Shown piece after piece: positions 15,999 through 24,066 of a stretch of 24,351 bases of DNA. The position numbers were made by a program, and so were the translations under genes. This DNA comes from CBDHDN01 sp965261585 (GTDB lineage: Bacteria > Pseudomonadota > Alphaproteobacteria > UBA6615), in the NCBI GenBank assembly GCA_965261585.1, contig CBDHDN010000079.1:1-24351 (forward strand), given 5' to 3'. Every line of letters starts with the position of its first letter. The stretch's first letter is position 1. Under the pieces are notes generated by a model that ran no database searches, was not told the DNA's origin, and saw only the letters and a program-made list of their open reading frames with translations.

Positions 15999-16839
15999 GG
16001 TCCGTACTCAATTAGCGATTCTCAGGGTGCAGGATTTGTGATTCAAGCTTCCAAGCTGATGGAGGCTCGAATGACGAAACTTTACTGGCTGGGCGAGACG
16101 GAGTGGTCTCGCATAGAGCCTTTGTTGCCGCGCGGGCGCAAAGGAGCACACCGGGTAGACGACCGACGAGTAATAAGCGGCATCGTGCATATGCTGCGCT
16201 CGGGCGCGCGATGGCGCGACTGCCCGCCGGGGTATGGTCCCTATACGACGATCTACAATCGGTTTAATCGGTGGAGCCAAGCAGGGCATTTGGCTTGGCA
16301 TGTTCGAGGCGCTGACCGGGACCACTGGAACGATCGGCACGGCCGCGATCGACAGCTCTCATGTCAAGGCGCATCGCTCGGCCGCTGGCGGAAAAGGGGG
16401 GCTTTCGAGCAAGCGATCGGGCGCTCACGTGGCGGTCGCACGACCACGCTCCACGCCCTGAGCGATGGCGCAGGACGACCGCGGGTTCTGCTGCTTGCAC
16501 CGGGAAACGTCCACGATGTGATCATGGCGCCTGAACTGCTGGATGCCGCTGGCCCGATTGCCCGGCTCACAGCCGATAAGGCTTACGACACCAACAAGCT
16601 GCGCCGTCTGCTTGCCGAACAGGGCACGGAAGCTGTCATCCCGTCGATTGCCAGGCGCAAGCCCCTGATCCCCCATGATCGCGTCGCTTACCGACAGCGC
16701 AACCTCATCGAACGCATGTTCGGCCGTCTCAAGGACTTCCGGCGGATCGCCACCCGCTACGACAAACTCGCCAGAAACTTCCTCGCTGGCGTCGTCCTCG
16801 CCGCACTCATCATCTGGTGGATCTAATTGAGTCTGGACC
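15999..16839 (+). mobile_element. IS5-family (IS427-like) element, copy 1, defective
   Basis: 841 bp. Left end GGTCCGTACTCAATTAG, right end the complement of GGTCCAGACTCAATTAG: 17-bp inverted repeats with two mismatches. Flanked by CTAG on both sides (15995-15998, 16840-16843), or by TA within it. It differs from copy 2 by two base changes that I found and one extra C at 16277/16278. Confidence 0.88.
16071..16826 (+). pseudogene. IS5-family transposase, copy 1, catalytic region out of frame
   Basis: From ATG 16071 (GGAGG just upstream) the first ~70 residues are normal (MTKLYWLGETEWSRIEPLLP ... YNRFNRWS). The extra C at 16277/16278 then throws the reading into the other frame. The first catalytic block, AAIDSSHVKAHR in copy 2, becomes unrelated residues. 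The downstream half (GAFEQAIGRSRGGRTTTLHA, TADKAYDTNKLR, RNLIERMFGRLKDFRR) is read in its normal frame without a frameshift. The result is an uninterrupted frame that looks like an intact transposase but lacks the first Asp. Confidence 0.8.
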
Positions 16840-16915
16840 CTAGGGTCCGTACTCAATTAGCGATTCTCAGGGTGCAGGATTTGTGATTCAAGCTTCCAAG
16901 CTGATGGAGGCTTGA

Positions 16916-17670
16916 ATGACGAAACTTTACTGGCTGGGCGAGACGGAGTGGTCTCGCATAGAGCCTTTGTTGCCGCGCGGGCGCAAAGGAGCACACCGGG
17001 TAGACGACCGACGAGTAATAAGCGGCATCGTGCATATGCTGCGCTCGGGCGCGCGATGGCGCGACTGCCCGCCGGAGTATGGTCCCTATACGACGATCTA
17101 CAATCGGTTTAATCGGTGGAGCAAGCAGGGCATTTGGCTTGGCATGTTCGAGGCGCTGACCGGGACCACTGGAACGATCGGCACGGCCGCGATCGACAGC
17201 TCTCATGTCAAGGCGCATCGCTCGGCCGCTGGCGGAAAAGGGGGGCTTTCGAGCAAGCGATCGGGCGCTCACGTGGCGGTCGCACGACCACGCTCCACGC
17301 CCTGAGCGATGGCGCAGGACGACCGCGGGTTCTGCTGCTTGCACCGGGAAACGTCCACGATGTGATCATGGCGCCTGAACTGCTGGATGCCGCTGGCCCG
17401 ATTGCCCGGCTCACAGCCGATAAGGCTTACGACACCAACAAGCTGCGCCGTCTGCTTGCCGAACAGGGCACGGAAGCTGTCATCCCGTCGATTGCCAGGC
17501 GCAAGCCCCTGATCCCCCATGATCGCGTCGCTTACCGACAGCGCAACCTCATCGAACGCATGTTCGGCCGTCTCAAGGACTTCCGGCGGATCGCCACCCG
17601 CTACGACAAACTCGCCAGAAACTTCCTCGCTGGCGTCGTCCTCGCCGCACTCATCATCTGGTGGATCTAA
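16916..17670 (+). CDS. IS5-family transposase made by -1 frameshift (orfA/orfB), copy 2
   Basis: orfA runs from ATG 16916 to 17305; the second frame ends at 17670. Stepping back one base in the A4G6 stretch at 17236-17245 joins SSHVKAHRSAAGGKGG to AFEQAIGRSRGGRTTTLHAL and gives a 251-residue DDE transposase. Catalytic residues: Asp in AAIDSSHVKAHR, Asp in LTADKAYDTNKLR, Glu in RNLIERMFGRLKDF. The N-terminal helix-turn-helix is in the first 80 residues. Programmed frameshifting is known for the IS427 group of IS5; here it is deduced from frame continuity. Confidence 0.87.
17236..17245 (+). other. Slippery site for -1 frameshift in IS5 copy 2
   Basis: AAAAGGGGGG, read GGA AAA GGG GGG CTT in frame A. 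Re-reading the last G gives GCT TTC GAG CAA and continues the conserved second half. The stretch is identical in copy 1, but there the frame has already changed upstream. Confidence 0.7.
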
Positions 17671-17688
17671 TTGAGTCTGGACCCTAGT

Positions 17689-19357
17689 CTAGTGCCCATC
17701 CATAAACGACTAGATTTAGTGTAAGGCTGCGCGTTTGAGCGACGTGTTTTGTGGGTACGGGGGCTGTAGATGCGTTCCAGAGTCCAGTGACGGGGTGCCG
17801 GTGACGAGCGGCGCGTGATCGAGGCAGGCCGGCGGGATCGGCGGCCGTCGGTGCTGGTGGATCGGACGTGTCGGGTTGGCGGCTATGCCGGTTTGCGGCG
17901 GGCCAGCACGGCGAGGTTGTGGGCGACGACGGCGGCCCAGACGTAGGACTTGAAGTGTTCGAGCCCCTTCCAGGTGCAGCGGCCCAGACCGTAGGCGCGC
18001 TTGAGGCATGAGATGGCGGCCTCGATGCCGGCGCGGAAGTTGCGCAGTCGGCGGTAGACCCAGCGGCTCTTGACCATGTCGGTGATGGCAAGGCCGCATT
18101 TCTTGTGGAAGGCGACGTCCTCGACGCCCTTGTTCTTGGCGGCGGCGAGGTTGCCGGTGCTGGCGAAGCCGCCGTCGGCGGCGAGTTGCCTGGGCGGCCG
18201 GCCGTAGATCGCGATCTGGCGGTCGACCATGGGTACGAAGCGCTCGGCATCGGCCGGGTTGCCCTGCTCGACGACGATGTCGAGGATGAGACCGTTGGCG
18301 CCGCTGGCCAGGTTGAGCTTGTGGCCGTAGGAGACCTGGCGGCGGCTCTTGACGATGATGTCGCTATGGGGCTCGAACAGACTGACGAGCTTGTCGGCGG
18401 CCGGCACCTTCTCGCCATGCAAGACACGGCGCTCGGTCTGGTCGATGATGCGTTCGATCAGCGGCAAGAAGTGTTCGGCCTCGGTGCGCCAGGCCGCGGC
18501 CACCGGCGCGGGATCGTCGGCCAGCCGCGCCATGGCGTCGTGCAGATAGGCGAGCGTCGCGCGGGTCTTGGCGAGCAGCTCGCGGTACAGCCGCTGCCGG
18601 TTGTTGCCACGACTGTACTCGATGGCGCGGGCGCGCTTCTTGGCCAGGCGCGTGTGGTCGCGCCAGGGCCAGGCGGGTAGCACGACGTCGGCTTGACGCA
18701 ACAGCCGCACCATGACCCGCACGGCATCCCACAACAGGCTGGAGTCGGTGGGCGCATGGATGGCGGTCTCGGCGACCGTGCTGTCGAACCGGACCTTGGC
18801 GCCGCTCTCCAGCTTGGCCGTCGCGGCGCGCGCCAGCAGCATCCGGTTGAGGCACTCGAAGGTGGCGGCGGCGATGGCGCCGATGGCGCTGTGCAGCGCC
18901 GACTTCTTCGGCGACCAGCCGAACGGCAGTCGAGCGAACGCGCGCAGCGATGCCGAATCCGACAGCAGAAAGGCCAGCTCCTCGTAGCTCAGCTGGAAGT
19001 ACTGCTTGAGCAGCGCGCAGCGCAACGCCGCATCGGCGCTCAGCCCGTGGCGCCCGGTCTGCCTGACCCGACCGATGCCGAGGTCTGCGGCGACCAGGCG
19101 CACCACCGCGGCCTCGCCGTCGAGCCAGGCGGACATCGCCGCGAGTTCACGACCGATCTCGTGCGGCGAAAACAGATCGAATATACTGCCCTGGACGGTG
19201 CGCTCTTCGCGCATGGTCACCTCCGGCGGTTTGGTGTTTGCCTTTGGGTACAGTGGCTTGTTCCCAACAGCATAGCCGAAACCGCCGGAGCCTGGCTCCG
19301 AAAATAGACGATTCACTCAGTTATTTCAGTGTTTTAGCGTTTCCGGATGGGCACTAG
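17689..19357 (-). mobile_element. ISNCY-type element, copy A
   Basis: 1669 bp counting the CTAG at both ends. Ends: CTAGTGCCCATCCATAAACG on the left and the complement of CTAGTGCCCATCCGGAAACG on the right, a 20-bp inverted repeat with two mismatches. Transposase on the minus strand; about 190 bp at the left end after the transposase stop is non-coding. Followed after one T by copy B in the same orientation. Confidence 0.85.
17883..19214 (-). CDS. ISNCY-family transposase, copy A
   Basis: 443 residues from ATG 19214, chosen because GGAGGTG lies six bases upstream; an in-frame upstream extension to 19316 would run into the inverted-repeat end. Signatures: MREERTVQGSIFDLFSPHEI at the start, LRCALLKQYFQLSYEELAFL, RFDSTVAETAIHAPTDSSLL (first Asp), QLAADGGFASTGNL (second Asp), and a C-terminal SCLKRAYGLGRCTWKGLEHF. 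This matches the ISNCY transposases with an RERTVQ start that are common in proteobacteria. Intact. Confidence 0.85.
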   Translation of the reverse strand: MREERTVQGSIFDLFSPHEIGRELAAMSAWLDGEAAVVRLVAADLGIGRVRQTGRHGLSADAALRCALLKQYFQLSYEELAFLLSDSASLRAFARLPFGWSPKKSALHSAIGAIAAATFECLNRMLLARAATAKLESGAKVRFDSTVAETAIHAPTDSSLLWDAVRVMVRLLRQADVVLPAWPWRDHTRLAKKRARAIEYSRGNNRQRLYRELLAKTRATLAYLHDAMARLADDPAPVAAAWRTEAEHFLPLIERIIDQTERRVLHGEKVPAADKLVSLFEPHSDIIVKSRRQVSYGHKLNLASGANGLILDIVVEQGNPADAERFVPMVDRQIAIYGRPPRQLAADGGFASTGNLAAAKNKGVEDVAFHKKCGLAITDMVKSRWVYRRLRNFRAGIEAAISCLKRAYGLGRCTWKGLEHFKSYVWAAVVAHNLAVLARRKPA

Positions 19358-19358
19358 T

Positions 19359-21027
19359 CTAGTGCCCATCCATAAACGACTAGATTTAGTGTAAGGCTGC
19401 GCGTTTGAGCGACGTGTTTTGTGGGTACGGGGGCTGTAGATGCGTTCCAGAGTCCAGTGACGGGGTGCCGGTGACGAGCGGCGCGTGATCGAGGCAGGCC
19501 GGCGGGATCGGCGGCCGTCGGTGCTGGTGGATCGGACGTGTCGGGTTGGCGGCTATGCCGGTTTGAGGCGGGCCAGCACGGCGAGGTTGTGGGCGACGAC
19601 GGCGGCCCAGACGTAGGACTTGAAGTGTTCGAGCCCCTTCCAGGTGCAGCGGCCCAGACCGTAGGCGCGCTTGAGGCATGAGATGGCGGCCTCGATGCCG
19701 GCGCGGAAGTTGCGCAGTCGGCGGTAGACCCAGCGGCTCTTGACCATGTCGGTGATGGCAAGGCCGCATTTCTTGTGGAAGGCGACGTCCTCGACGCCCT
19801 TGTTCTTGGCGGCGGCGAGGTTGCCGGTGCTGGCGCAGCCGCCGTCGGCGGCGAGTTGCCTGGGCGGCCGGCCGTAGATCGCGATCTGGCGGTCGACCAT
19901 GGGTACGAAGCGCTCGGCATCGGCCGGGTTGCCCTGCTCGACGACGATGTCGAGGATGAGACCGCTGGCGCCGCTGGCCAGGTTGAGCTTGTGGCCGTAG
20001 GAGACCTGGCGGCGGCTCTTGACGATGATGTCGCTATGGGGCTCGAACAGACTGACGAGCTTGTCGGCGGCCGGCACCTTCTCGCCATGCAAGACACGGC
20101 GCTCGGTCTGGTCGATGATGCGTTCGATCAGCGGCACGAAGTGTTCGGCCTCGGCGCGCCAGGCCGCGGCCACCGGCGCGGGATCGTCGGCCAGCCGCGC
20201 CATGGCGTCGTGCAGATAGGCGAGCGTCGCGCGGGTCTTGGCGAGCAGCTCGCGGTACAGCCGCTGCCGGTTGTTGCCACGACTGTACTCGATGGCGCGG
20301 GCGCGCTTCTTGGCCAGGCGCGTGTGGTCGCGCCAGGGCCAGGCGGGTAGCACGACGTCGGCTTGACGCAACAGCCGCACCATGACCCGCACGGCATCCC
20401 ACAACAGGCTGGAGTCGGTGGGCGCATGGATGGCGGTCTCGGCGACCGTGCTGTCGAACCGGACCTTGGCGCCGCTCTCCAGCTTGGCCGTCGCGGCGCG
20501 CGCCAGCAGCATCCGGTTGAGGCACTCGAAGGTGGTGGCGGCGATGGCGCCGATGGCGCTGTGCAGCGCCGACTTCTTCGGCGACCAGCCGAACGGCAGT
20601 CGAGCGAACGCGCGCAGCGATGCCGAATCCGACAGCAGAAAGGCCAGCTCCTCGTAGCTCAGCTGGAAGTACTGCTTGAGCAGCGCGCAGCGCAACGCCG
20701 CATCGGCGCTCAGCCCGCGGCGCCCGGTCTGCCTGACCCGACCGATGCCGAGGTCTGCGGCGACCAGGCGCACCACCGCGGCCTCGCCGTCGAGCCAGGC
20801 GGACATCGTCGCGAGTTCACGACCGATCTCGTGCGGCGAAAACAGATCGAATATACTGCCCTGGACGGTGCGCTCTTCGCGCATGGTCACCTCCGGCGGT
20901 TTGGTGTTTGCCTTTGGGTACAGTGGCTTGTTCCCAACAGCATAGCCGAAACCGCCGGAGCCTGGCTCCGAAAATAGACGATTCACTCAGTTATTTCAGT
21001 GTTTTAGCGTTTCCGGATGGGCACTAG
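19359..21027 (-). mobile_element. ISNCY-type element, copy B
   Basis: 1669 bp, direct tandem repeat of copy A with period 1670. I found eight base differences, all inside the transposase gene. The right-end CTAG at 21024-21027 is also the insertion site of the IS630 element. Confidence 0.85.
19553..20884 (-). CDS. ISNCY-family transposase, copy B
   Basis: 443 residues from ATG 20884. It differs from copy A by eight residues that I can list: A/T in LAxMSAW, H/R in TGxRGL (copy A has H), A/T in IAAxTF, T/A and L/V around the WRxEAEHFxPL segment, N/S in SGAxGL, F/C in ADGGxAS, and R/L in LARxKPA. The F-to-C change sits beside the second catalytic Asp and may weaken activity. Confidence 0.85.
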   Translation of the reverse strand: MREERTVQGSIFDLFSPHEIGRELATMSAWLDGEAAVVRLVAADLGIGRVRQTGRRGLSADAALRCALLKQYFQLSYEELAFLLSDSASLRAFARLPFGWSPKKSALHSAIGAIAATTFECLNRMLLARAATAKLESGAKVRFDSTVAETAIHAPTDSSLLWDAVRVMVRLLRQADVVLPAWPWRDHTRLAKKRARAIEYSRGNNRQRLYRELLAKTRATLAYLHDAMARLADDPAPVAAAWRAEAEHFVPLIERIIDQTERRVLHGEKVPAADKLVSLFEPHSDIIVKSRRQVSYGHKLNLASGASGLILDIVVEQGNPADAERFVPMVDRQIAIYGRPPRQLAADGGCASTGNLAAAKNKGVEDVAFHKKCGLAITDMVKSRWVYRRLRNFRAGIEAAISCLKRAYGLGRCTWKGLEHFKSYVWAAVVAHNLAVLARLKPA

Positions 21028-21039
21028 AGCACATCCGGT

Positions 21040-21980
21040 TTAGACGGAATATCCTGCATTGACGAGGTAGTTTCTGCATTCGGTTGGAGAGAATTCATCG
21101 AGGGCGTTTCCAATTGCCCGCCAGAGGTCATCGACGGTTCTGGCGCCGACCTTGCGGAGAATGGCTTTGAGCTTGGCGAAGACCTGTTCGATGGGATTGA
21201 GATCGGGGCTGTAGGGCGGCAGGTAGAGCGGGGTTGCGCCGACCGCCTCAATGGCCTCGTGTACGCCGGCGACCTTGTGGGAGGAGAGGTTGTCCATGAT
21301 GACGATGTCGCCCGCGGACAGGGTCGGGACCAGGGCTTGCTGGACCCAGGCAAGGAAGCTTGCGCCGTTGATCGGGCCATCGAAAACGCAGGGCGCGGTG
21401 ATCCGGTCGTGACGCAGGGCGGCAATGAACGTGGTTGTCTTCCAGTGGCCATGGGGAATGGCCGCCACCACCCGTTCGCCGCGCGGTGCCCGGCCATAAC
21501 GCCGGGCCATGTTCGTCCGCGCCCAGGTCTCGTCGAGAAAGACCAGCCGTTCGGCAATCAGCCCAGGTTGCTCGTTGCGCCAAGTGGCTCGCGCCGCCGC
21601 GACGTCAGGGCGCTCCTGCTCGGCGGCGTGGGCTGTCTTTTTTTGCGACTCAGCCCCTGAGCCAGAAGAAAGTCGCCAAGCGTCGAGCGCTTCGCCTCGA
21701 TCCCCTCGGCGGCCAGCAAGACGCAAAGCTCGTCAATGGTGATGTCGCAATTCTCCATCACCAGAGCCCGAATGCGATCGCCATGGGGAGCCAGTTTCGA
21801 TTTCTTCCAGCCACCGTATTTGTCGGCTTTGATCGTGCCCCGCTGCTTCCAACGCTGCATCAGCTTCACAACAAAGCTGATGCTCACATCAAATTGCTTC
21901 GCCGCCGCATTGCGAGAGGTCCCCGATTCAACAACTCGAACAACTCGTTCACGAAGATCTTCCGAATAAGGTCCTGTCAT
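21040..21980 (-). CDS. IS630-family transposase made by -1 frameshift
   Basis: The first frame starts at ATG 21980 (MTGPYSEDLRERVVRVVESG) after GGAGG and holds the helix-turn-helix domain (RNAAAKQFDVSISFVVKLMQ). At the seven-A run (plus-strand T7, 21638-21644), GLSRKK continues by a -1 shift into KTAHAAEQERPDVAAARATW. The fused product is 313 residues. Catalytic blocks: VFLDETWARTNM (Asp), IVIMDNLSSHK (Asp) and PPYSPDLNPIEQVFAKLK (Glu). Stop at 21040-21042. The first frame alone would run on to 21558. Confidence 0.88.
21638..21644 (-). other. A7 slippery site of the IS630 transposase
   Basis: Coding strand CGC AAA AAA AGA; a -1 slip gives CGC AAA AAA AAG ACA. The same kind of A-run frameshift is known in several two-frame IS630 elements. 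The fused reading is the only one that keeps the conserved KKTAHAAEQ block attached to the DNA-binding part. Confidence 0.7.
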
Positions 21981-22084
21981 CCATGGCTGGCCTCCTTTAA
22001 CCCAGCTCATAGCTTGAATCACTTTTTGCGACCCTTGGGAATCCCCTTTTTGATTCTGTCTATGCCGGACCCGCTCTAGCTAAG

Positions 22085-22318
22085 CTAGTTGTGCTCGTGC
22101 AGCCAGGCCTTGGCGGCCCGCTCCAGCGCCTGGCGACACTCTCGTTCGCTGTCGAACGCACCGGTGACGAGGTGGTCCAGGTTCTTTTCGACGGCCCCGC
22201 CCGAGCGCTCGGTTACGCCCCACATCGTCGTGCGCACCCACTTGCCGTCGGCGCGCCGCTCCCAACCGAAACCGATGCGGCCGCGGCCGTCGACGCGCTG
22301 ACGCCACCGCTTCGCCAT
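22085..22318 (-). CDS. 77-residue hypothetical protein at the end of the ABC transporter operon
   Basis: Starts at ATG 22318 directly after the TAG of the permease gene with no gap. Sequence features: MAKRWRQRVDGRGRIGFGWE, W-rich and basic, then a helical tail (SERECRQALERAAKAWLHEHN). No membrane segment or known motif. The WVRTTMWG core suggests a small beta domain. Its stop codon TAG lies in the CTAG at 22085-22088 next to the mobile-element stack. Function unknown. Confidence 0.6.
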   Translation of the reverse strand: MAKRWRQRVDGRGRIGFGWERRADGKWVRTTMWGVTERSGGAVEKNLDHLVTGAFDSERECRQALERAAKAWLHEHN

Positions 22319-23101
22319 CTAGTCGAACATGCGCCGCCGCATGCGCCGATAGGCGACCGCGAACGCAACGACGGTCAGCGCCAACAAATAGCCGAGATGT
22401 GCGGCCGCCCAGCCGAGGTCGAGCGGCAGTCCCGCCGAGAGCGGCCGGACGATCGCGATCAGGTGGGTCATCGGCAACAGCCAGGCGATCGCCTGGACGC
22501 CGAGCGGAAACCGGTCGATCTCGAAGAACACGCCTGAAAACACGAACATCGGCGTGACCCAGAACGTGAAAAAATAGCTGAAGAAGTCGTAGCCCTTGGC
22601 CAGCGACGTCGCCACCAGCCCACAGCAGGCAAAGCCGATCGAGGCGATGAACACGATCGGCAGCGCGATCAGGGCGCCGCCCAGCGACGGCACGCCGCTC
22701 CAGATCCAGCCGACGACGAGCACGCAGACGGCGGACAGCATCGCCTTCGTCGCCGCCCACAGGACCTCGCCGAACATGAGCTCCCGCAGCGTCACCGGCG
22801 TCGCCAGGACGGCGTCCCAGTTGCGCAGCATGTAGTAGCGCGAAAACGAGCCGATCGTCGTCTCGAAGCTGGCCGAGAACATGGCCGAGTAGGCGATCAT
22901 GCCGGGCACCACGAAGGCAGGGTACGTGATGCCGTCGATCGATTCGATAAAACGCCCGAGGCCAAAGCCGAAGGCGAACAGGAACAGGATCGGATTGGCG
23001 ACGTTGGTCGCCAGCGACGACCAGATCAGCTTCTTCCAGACCAGGTACTGCCGCCAGGTGACGGCCATGGAGTAGGCGGAGGCGAGCGGCTGCACGGACA
23101 T
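22319..23101 (-). CDS. ABC-2 type transporter permease, NodJ-like
   Basis: About 260 residues; ATG 23101 overlaps the ATPase stop by one base (TGATG), and GTG 23104 is the alternative. Six membrane helices are visible, including PILFLFAFGFGLGRFI, AFVVPGMIAYSAMFSASFET, LWAATKAMLSAVCVLVVGWI, ALPIVFIASIGFACCGLVAT, YFFTFWVTPMFVFSGVFFEI and LGYLLALTVVAFAVAYRRM. The pattern YPAFVVPGMIAYSAMFSASF and the FFEIDRFP segment resemble NodJ, the permease of the NodI-NodJ exporter. Substrate unknown; such pairs export lipids, polysaccharides or drugs. Confidence 0.88.
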   Translation of the reverse strand: MSVQPLASAYSMAVTWRQYLVWKKLIWSSLATNVANPILFLFAFGFGLGRFIESIDGITYPAFVVPGMIAYSAMFSASFETTIGSFSRYYMLRNWDAVLATPVTLRELMFGEVLWAATKAMLSAVCVLVVGWIWSGVPSLGGALIALPIVFIASIGFACCGLVATSLAKGYDFFSYFFTFWVTPMFVFSGVFFEIDRFPLGVQAIAWLLPMTHLIAIVRPLSAGLPLDLGWAAAHLGYLLALTVVAFAVAYRRMRRRMFD

Positions 23102-24066
23102 CACGTCTCCCTCAGTTTGCGGCCGGTCAGCCGCAGGAACACGTCCTCGAGATTGCCCTGGCGATGGGTGTAGACCGCCGCCCCCGGCAGCTCGGGCACG
23201 ATGTCGCGCGGCGCTTCGACGTAGTAGAGCATGGCGTCACCGATGTCCTCGCGGTCCCAGCGGCCGTCGACGAAGCCCACGGGCAGCGGCTTCTGGACCT
23301 CGAACACGTGGCCTCGGACATGCCGGTCGATGAGATCCCGCGGCGAGCCCTCATCGAGGATGCGGCCGTCGTCGATCAGGATGATGCGGTCGCACAAGCG
23401 CTGCGCCTCGTCCATGTAATGGGTGGTCAACAGCAGCGTCTTGCCGCGGCGCTTCAAATCGAGCAGCTGTTTCCAGATCAGCACGCGCGTCTGCGGATCG
23501 AGGCCGGTGGTCGGCTCGTCCAAGATGACCAGGTCGGGATCGCCGATCAGAGCGCGGGCGATGACCAGCCGGCGCTTCATGCCTCCCGACAGCTGTATGA
23601 CCTTCGCCCCCGCCCGTTCCTGCAACTGCATGAATTCCAGCAGCTCCGGCACGCGGGCACGGAGGACCTCGGGCGCCAGGCCGAAGTAGCGGCCATAGAC
23701 CGTCAGATTTTCCCGCACCGTGATGTCCGGGTCGAGGTTGTTCTCCTGGGGCACGAGGCCGATCCGCGCCTTGCCGGCGCGCCTCATCTGCTGGACCGGC
23801 ACGCCGAACACACTCAGCTCGCCCGCCGTCACGGTCGACAGGCCCATGATCATGCGCATGGCCGTCGTCTTGCCGGCACCATTGGGGCCGAGCAGGCCAA
23901 TGCAGCGCGCCGGCTCGACGGCGAAGTCGATGCCCTTGACGGCCTCGAACGCGCCGAAGCGCTTGATGAGCCCGCGCGCCGCGATGATCGGGGTCTCGGC
24001 CATGGCTGCGATGGTTGCCATCGTGTCGTGCCCCGCTCCCGTGGGGGGGTGCAAACTATCGGTCAT
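23101..24066 (-). CDS. ABC transporter ATPase, NodI-like
   Basis: 321 residues. Start ATG 24066 overlaps the upstream stop (ATGA); starts at MATIAAM or MAETPI are also possible because homology begins at PIIAARGLIKRFG. Walker A GPNGAGKTT (~60-68), Q-loop VPQENNLDPD, signature LSGGMKRR, Walker B LVILDEPTTGLDP and H-loop TTHYMDEA are all intact. The C-terminal extension (VFEVQKPLPVG...NLEDVFLRLTG) is typical of ABC-2 exporter ATPases such as NodI/CcmA-like proteins. Works with the permease that overlaps it. Confidence 0.92.
   Translation of the reverse strand: MTDSLHPPTGAGHDTMATIAAMAETPIIAARGLIKRFGAFEAVKGIDFAVEPARCIGLLGPNGAGKTTAMRMIMGLSTVTAGELSVFGVPVQQMRRAGKARIGLVPQENNLDPDITVRENLTVYGRYFGLAPEVLRARVPELLEFMQLQERAGAKVIQLSGGMKRRLVIARALIGDPDLVILDEPTTGLDPQTRVLIWKQLLDLKRRGKTLLLTTHYMDEAQRLCDRIILIDDGRILDEGSPRDLIDRHVRGHVFEVQKPLPVGFVDGRWDREDIGDAMLYYVEAPRDIVPELPGAAVYTHRQGNLEDVFLRLTGRKLRET

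Larger units (their letters stand above)
16844..17683 (+). mobile_element. IS5-family (IS427-like) element, copy 2, apparently complete
   Basis: 840 bp, same ends as copy 1, head-to-tail with it and sharing the single CTAG at 16840-16843. Its right CTAG is 17684-17687. Two overlapping reading frames with a slippery stretch give the usual IS427-group arrangement. Confidence 0.9.
21027..22076 (-). mobile_element. IS630-family element
   Basis: 1050 bp. Ends GAGCACATCCGGTTTAGAC (left) and, complemented, GAGCGGGTCCGGCATAGAC (right) form imperfect inverted repeats. TA is present on both sides (21025-21026 and 22077-22078), each inside CTAG. IS630 is known to prefer the TA of CTAG. The transposase frames and slippery site are intact. 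It inserted into the CTAG at the outer end of ISNCY copy B, so it is probably younger than that copy. Confidence 0.88.
15890..22079. repeat. CTAG-bounded stack of six mobile elements
   Basis: CTAG occurs at each junction: 15890, 15995, 16840, 17684, 17689, 19354, 19359, 21024 and 22076 (first base given). Between them lie, in order, a MITE, IS5 copy 1, IS5 copy 2, ISNCY copy A, ISNCY copy B and an IS630 element. Only a single T separates the paired CTAGs before each ISNCY copy. The block sits between the hutG stop and the stop of the convergent 77-residue gene, so no native gene is broken. Confidence 0.85.

Noticed and set aside
16038..16826. Intact single-frame IS5 transposase
   Set aside because: Alignment by eye with copy 2 shows that the middle is out of frame and the first catalytic Asp is missing.
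15999..22076. Composite transposon or cargo island
   Set aside because: The copies are adjacent with no cargo genes between them; every base is accounted for by IS or MITE sequence.
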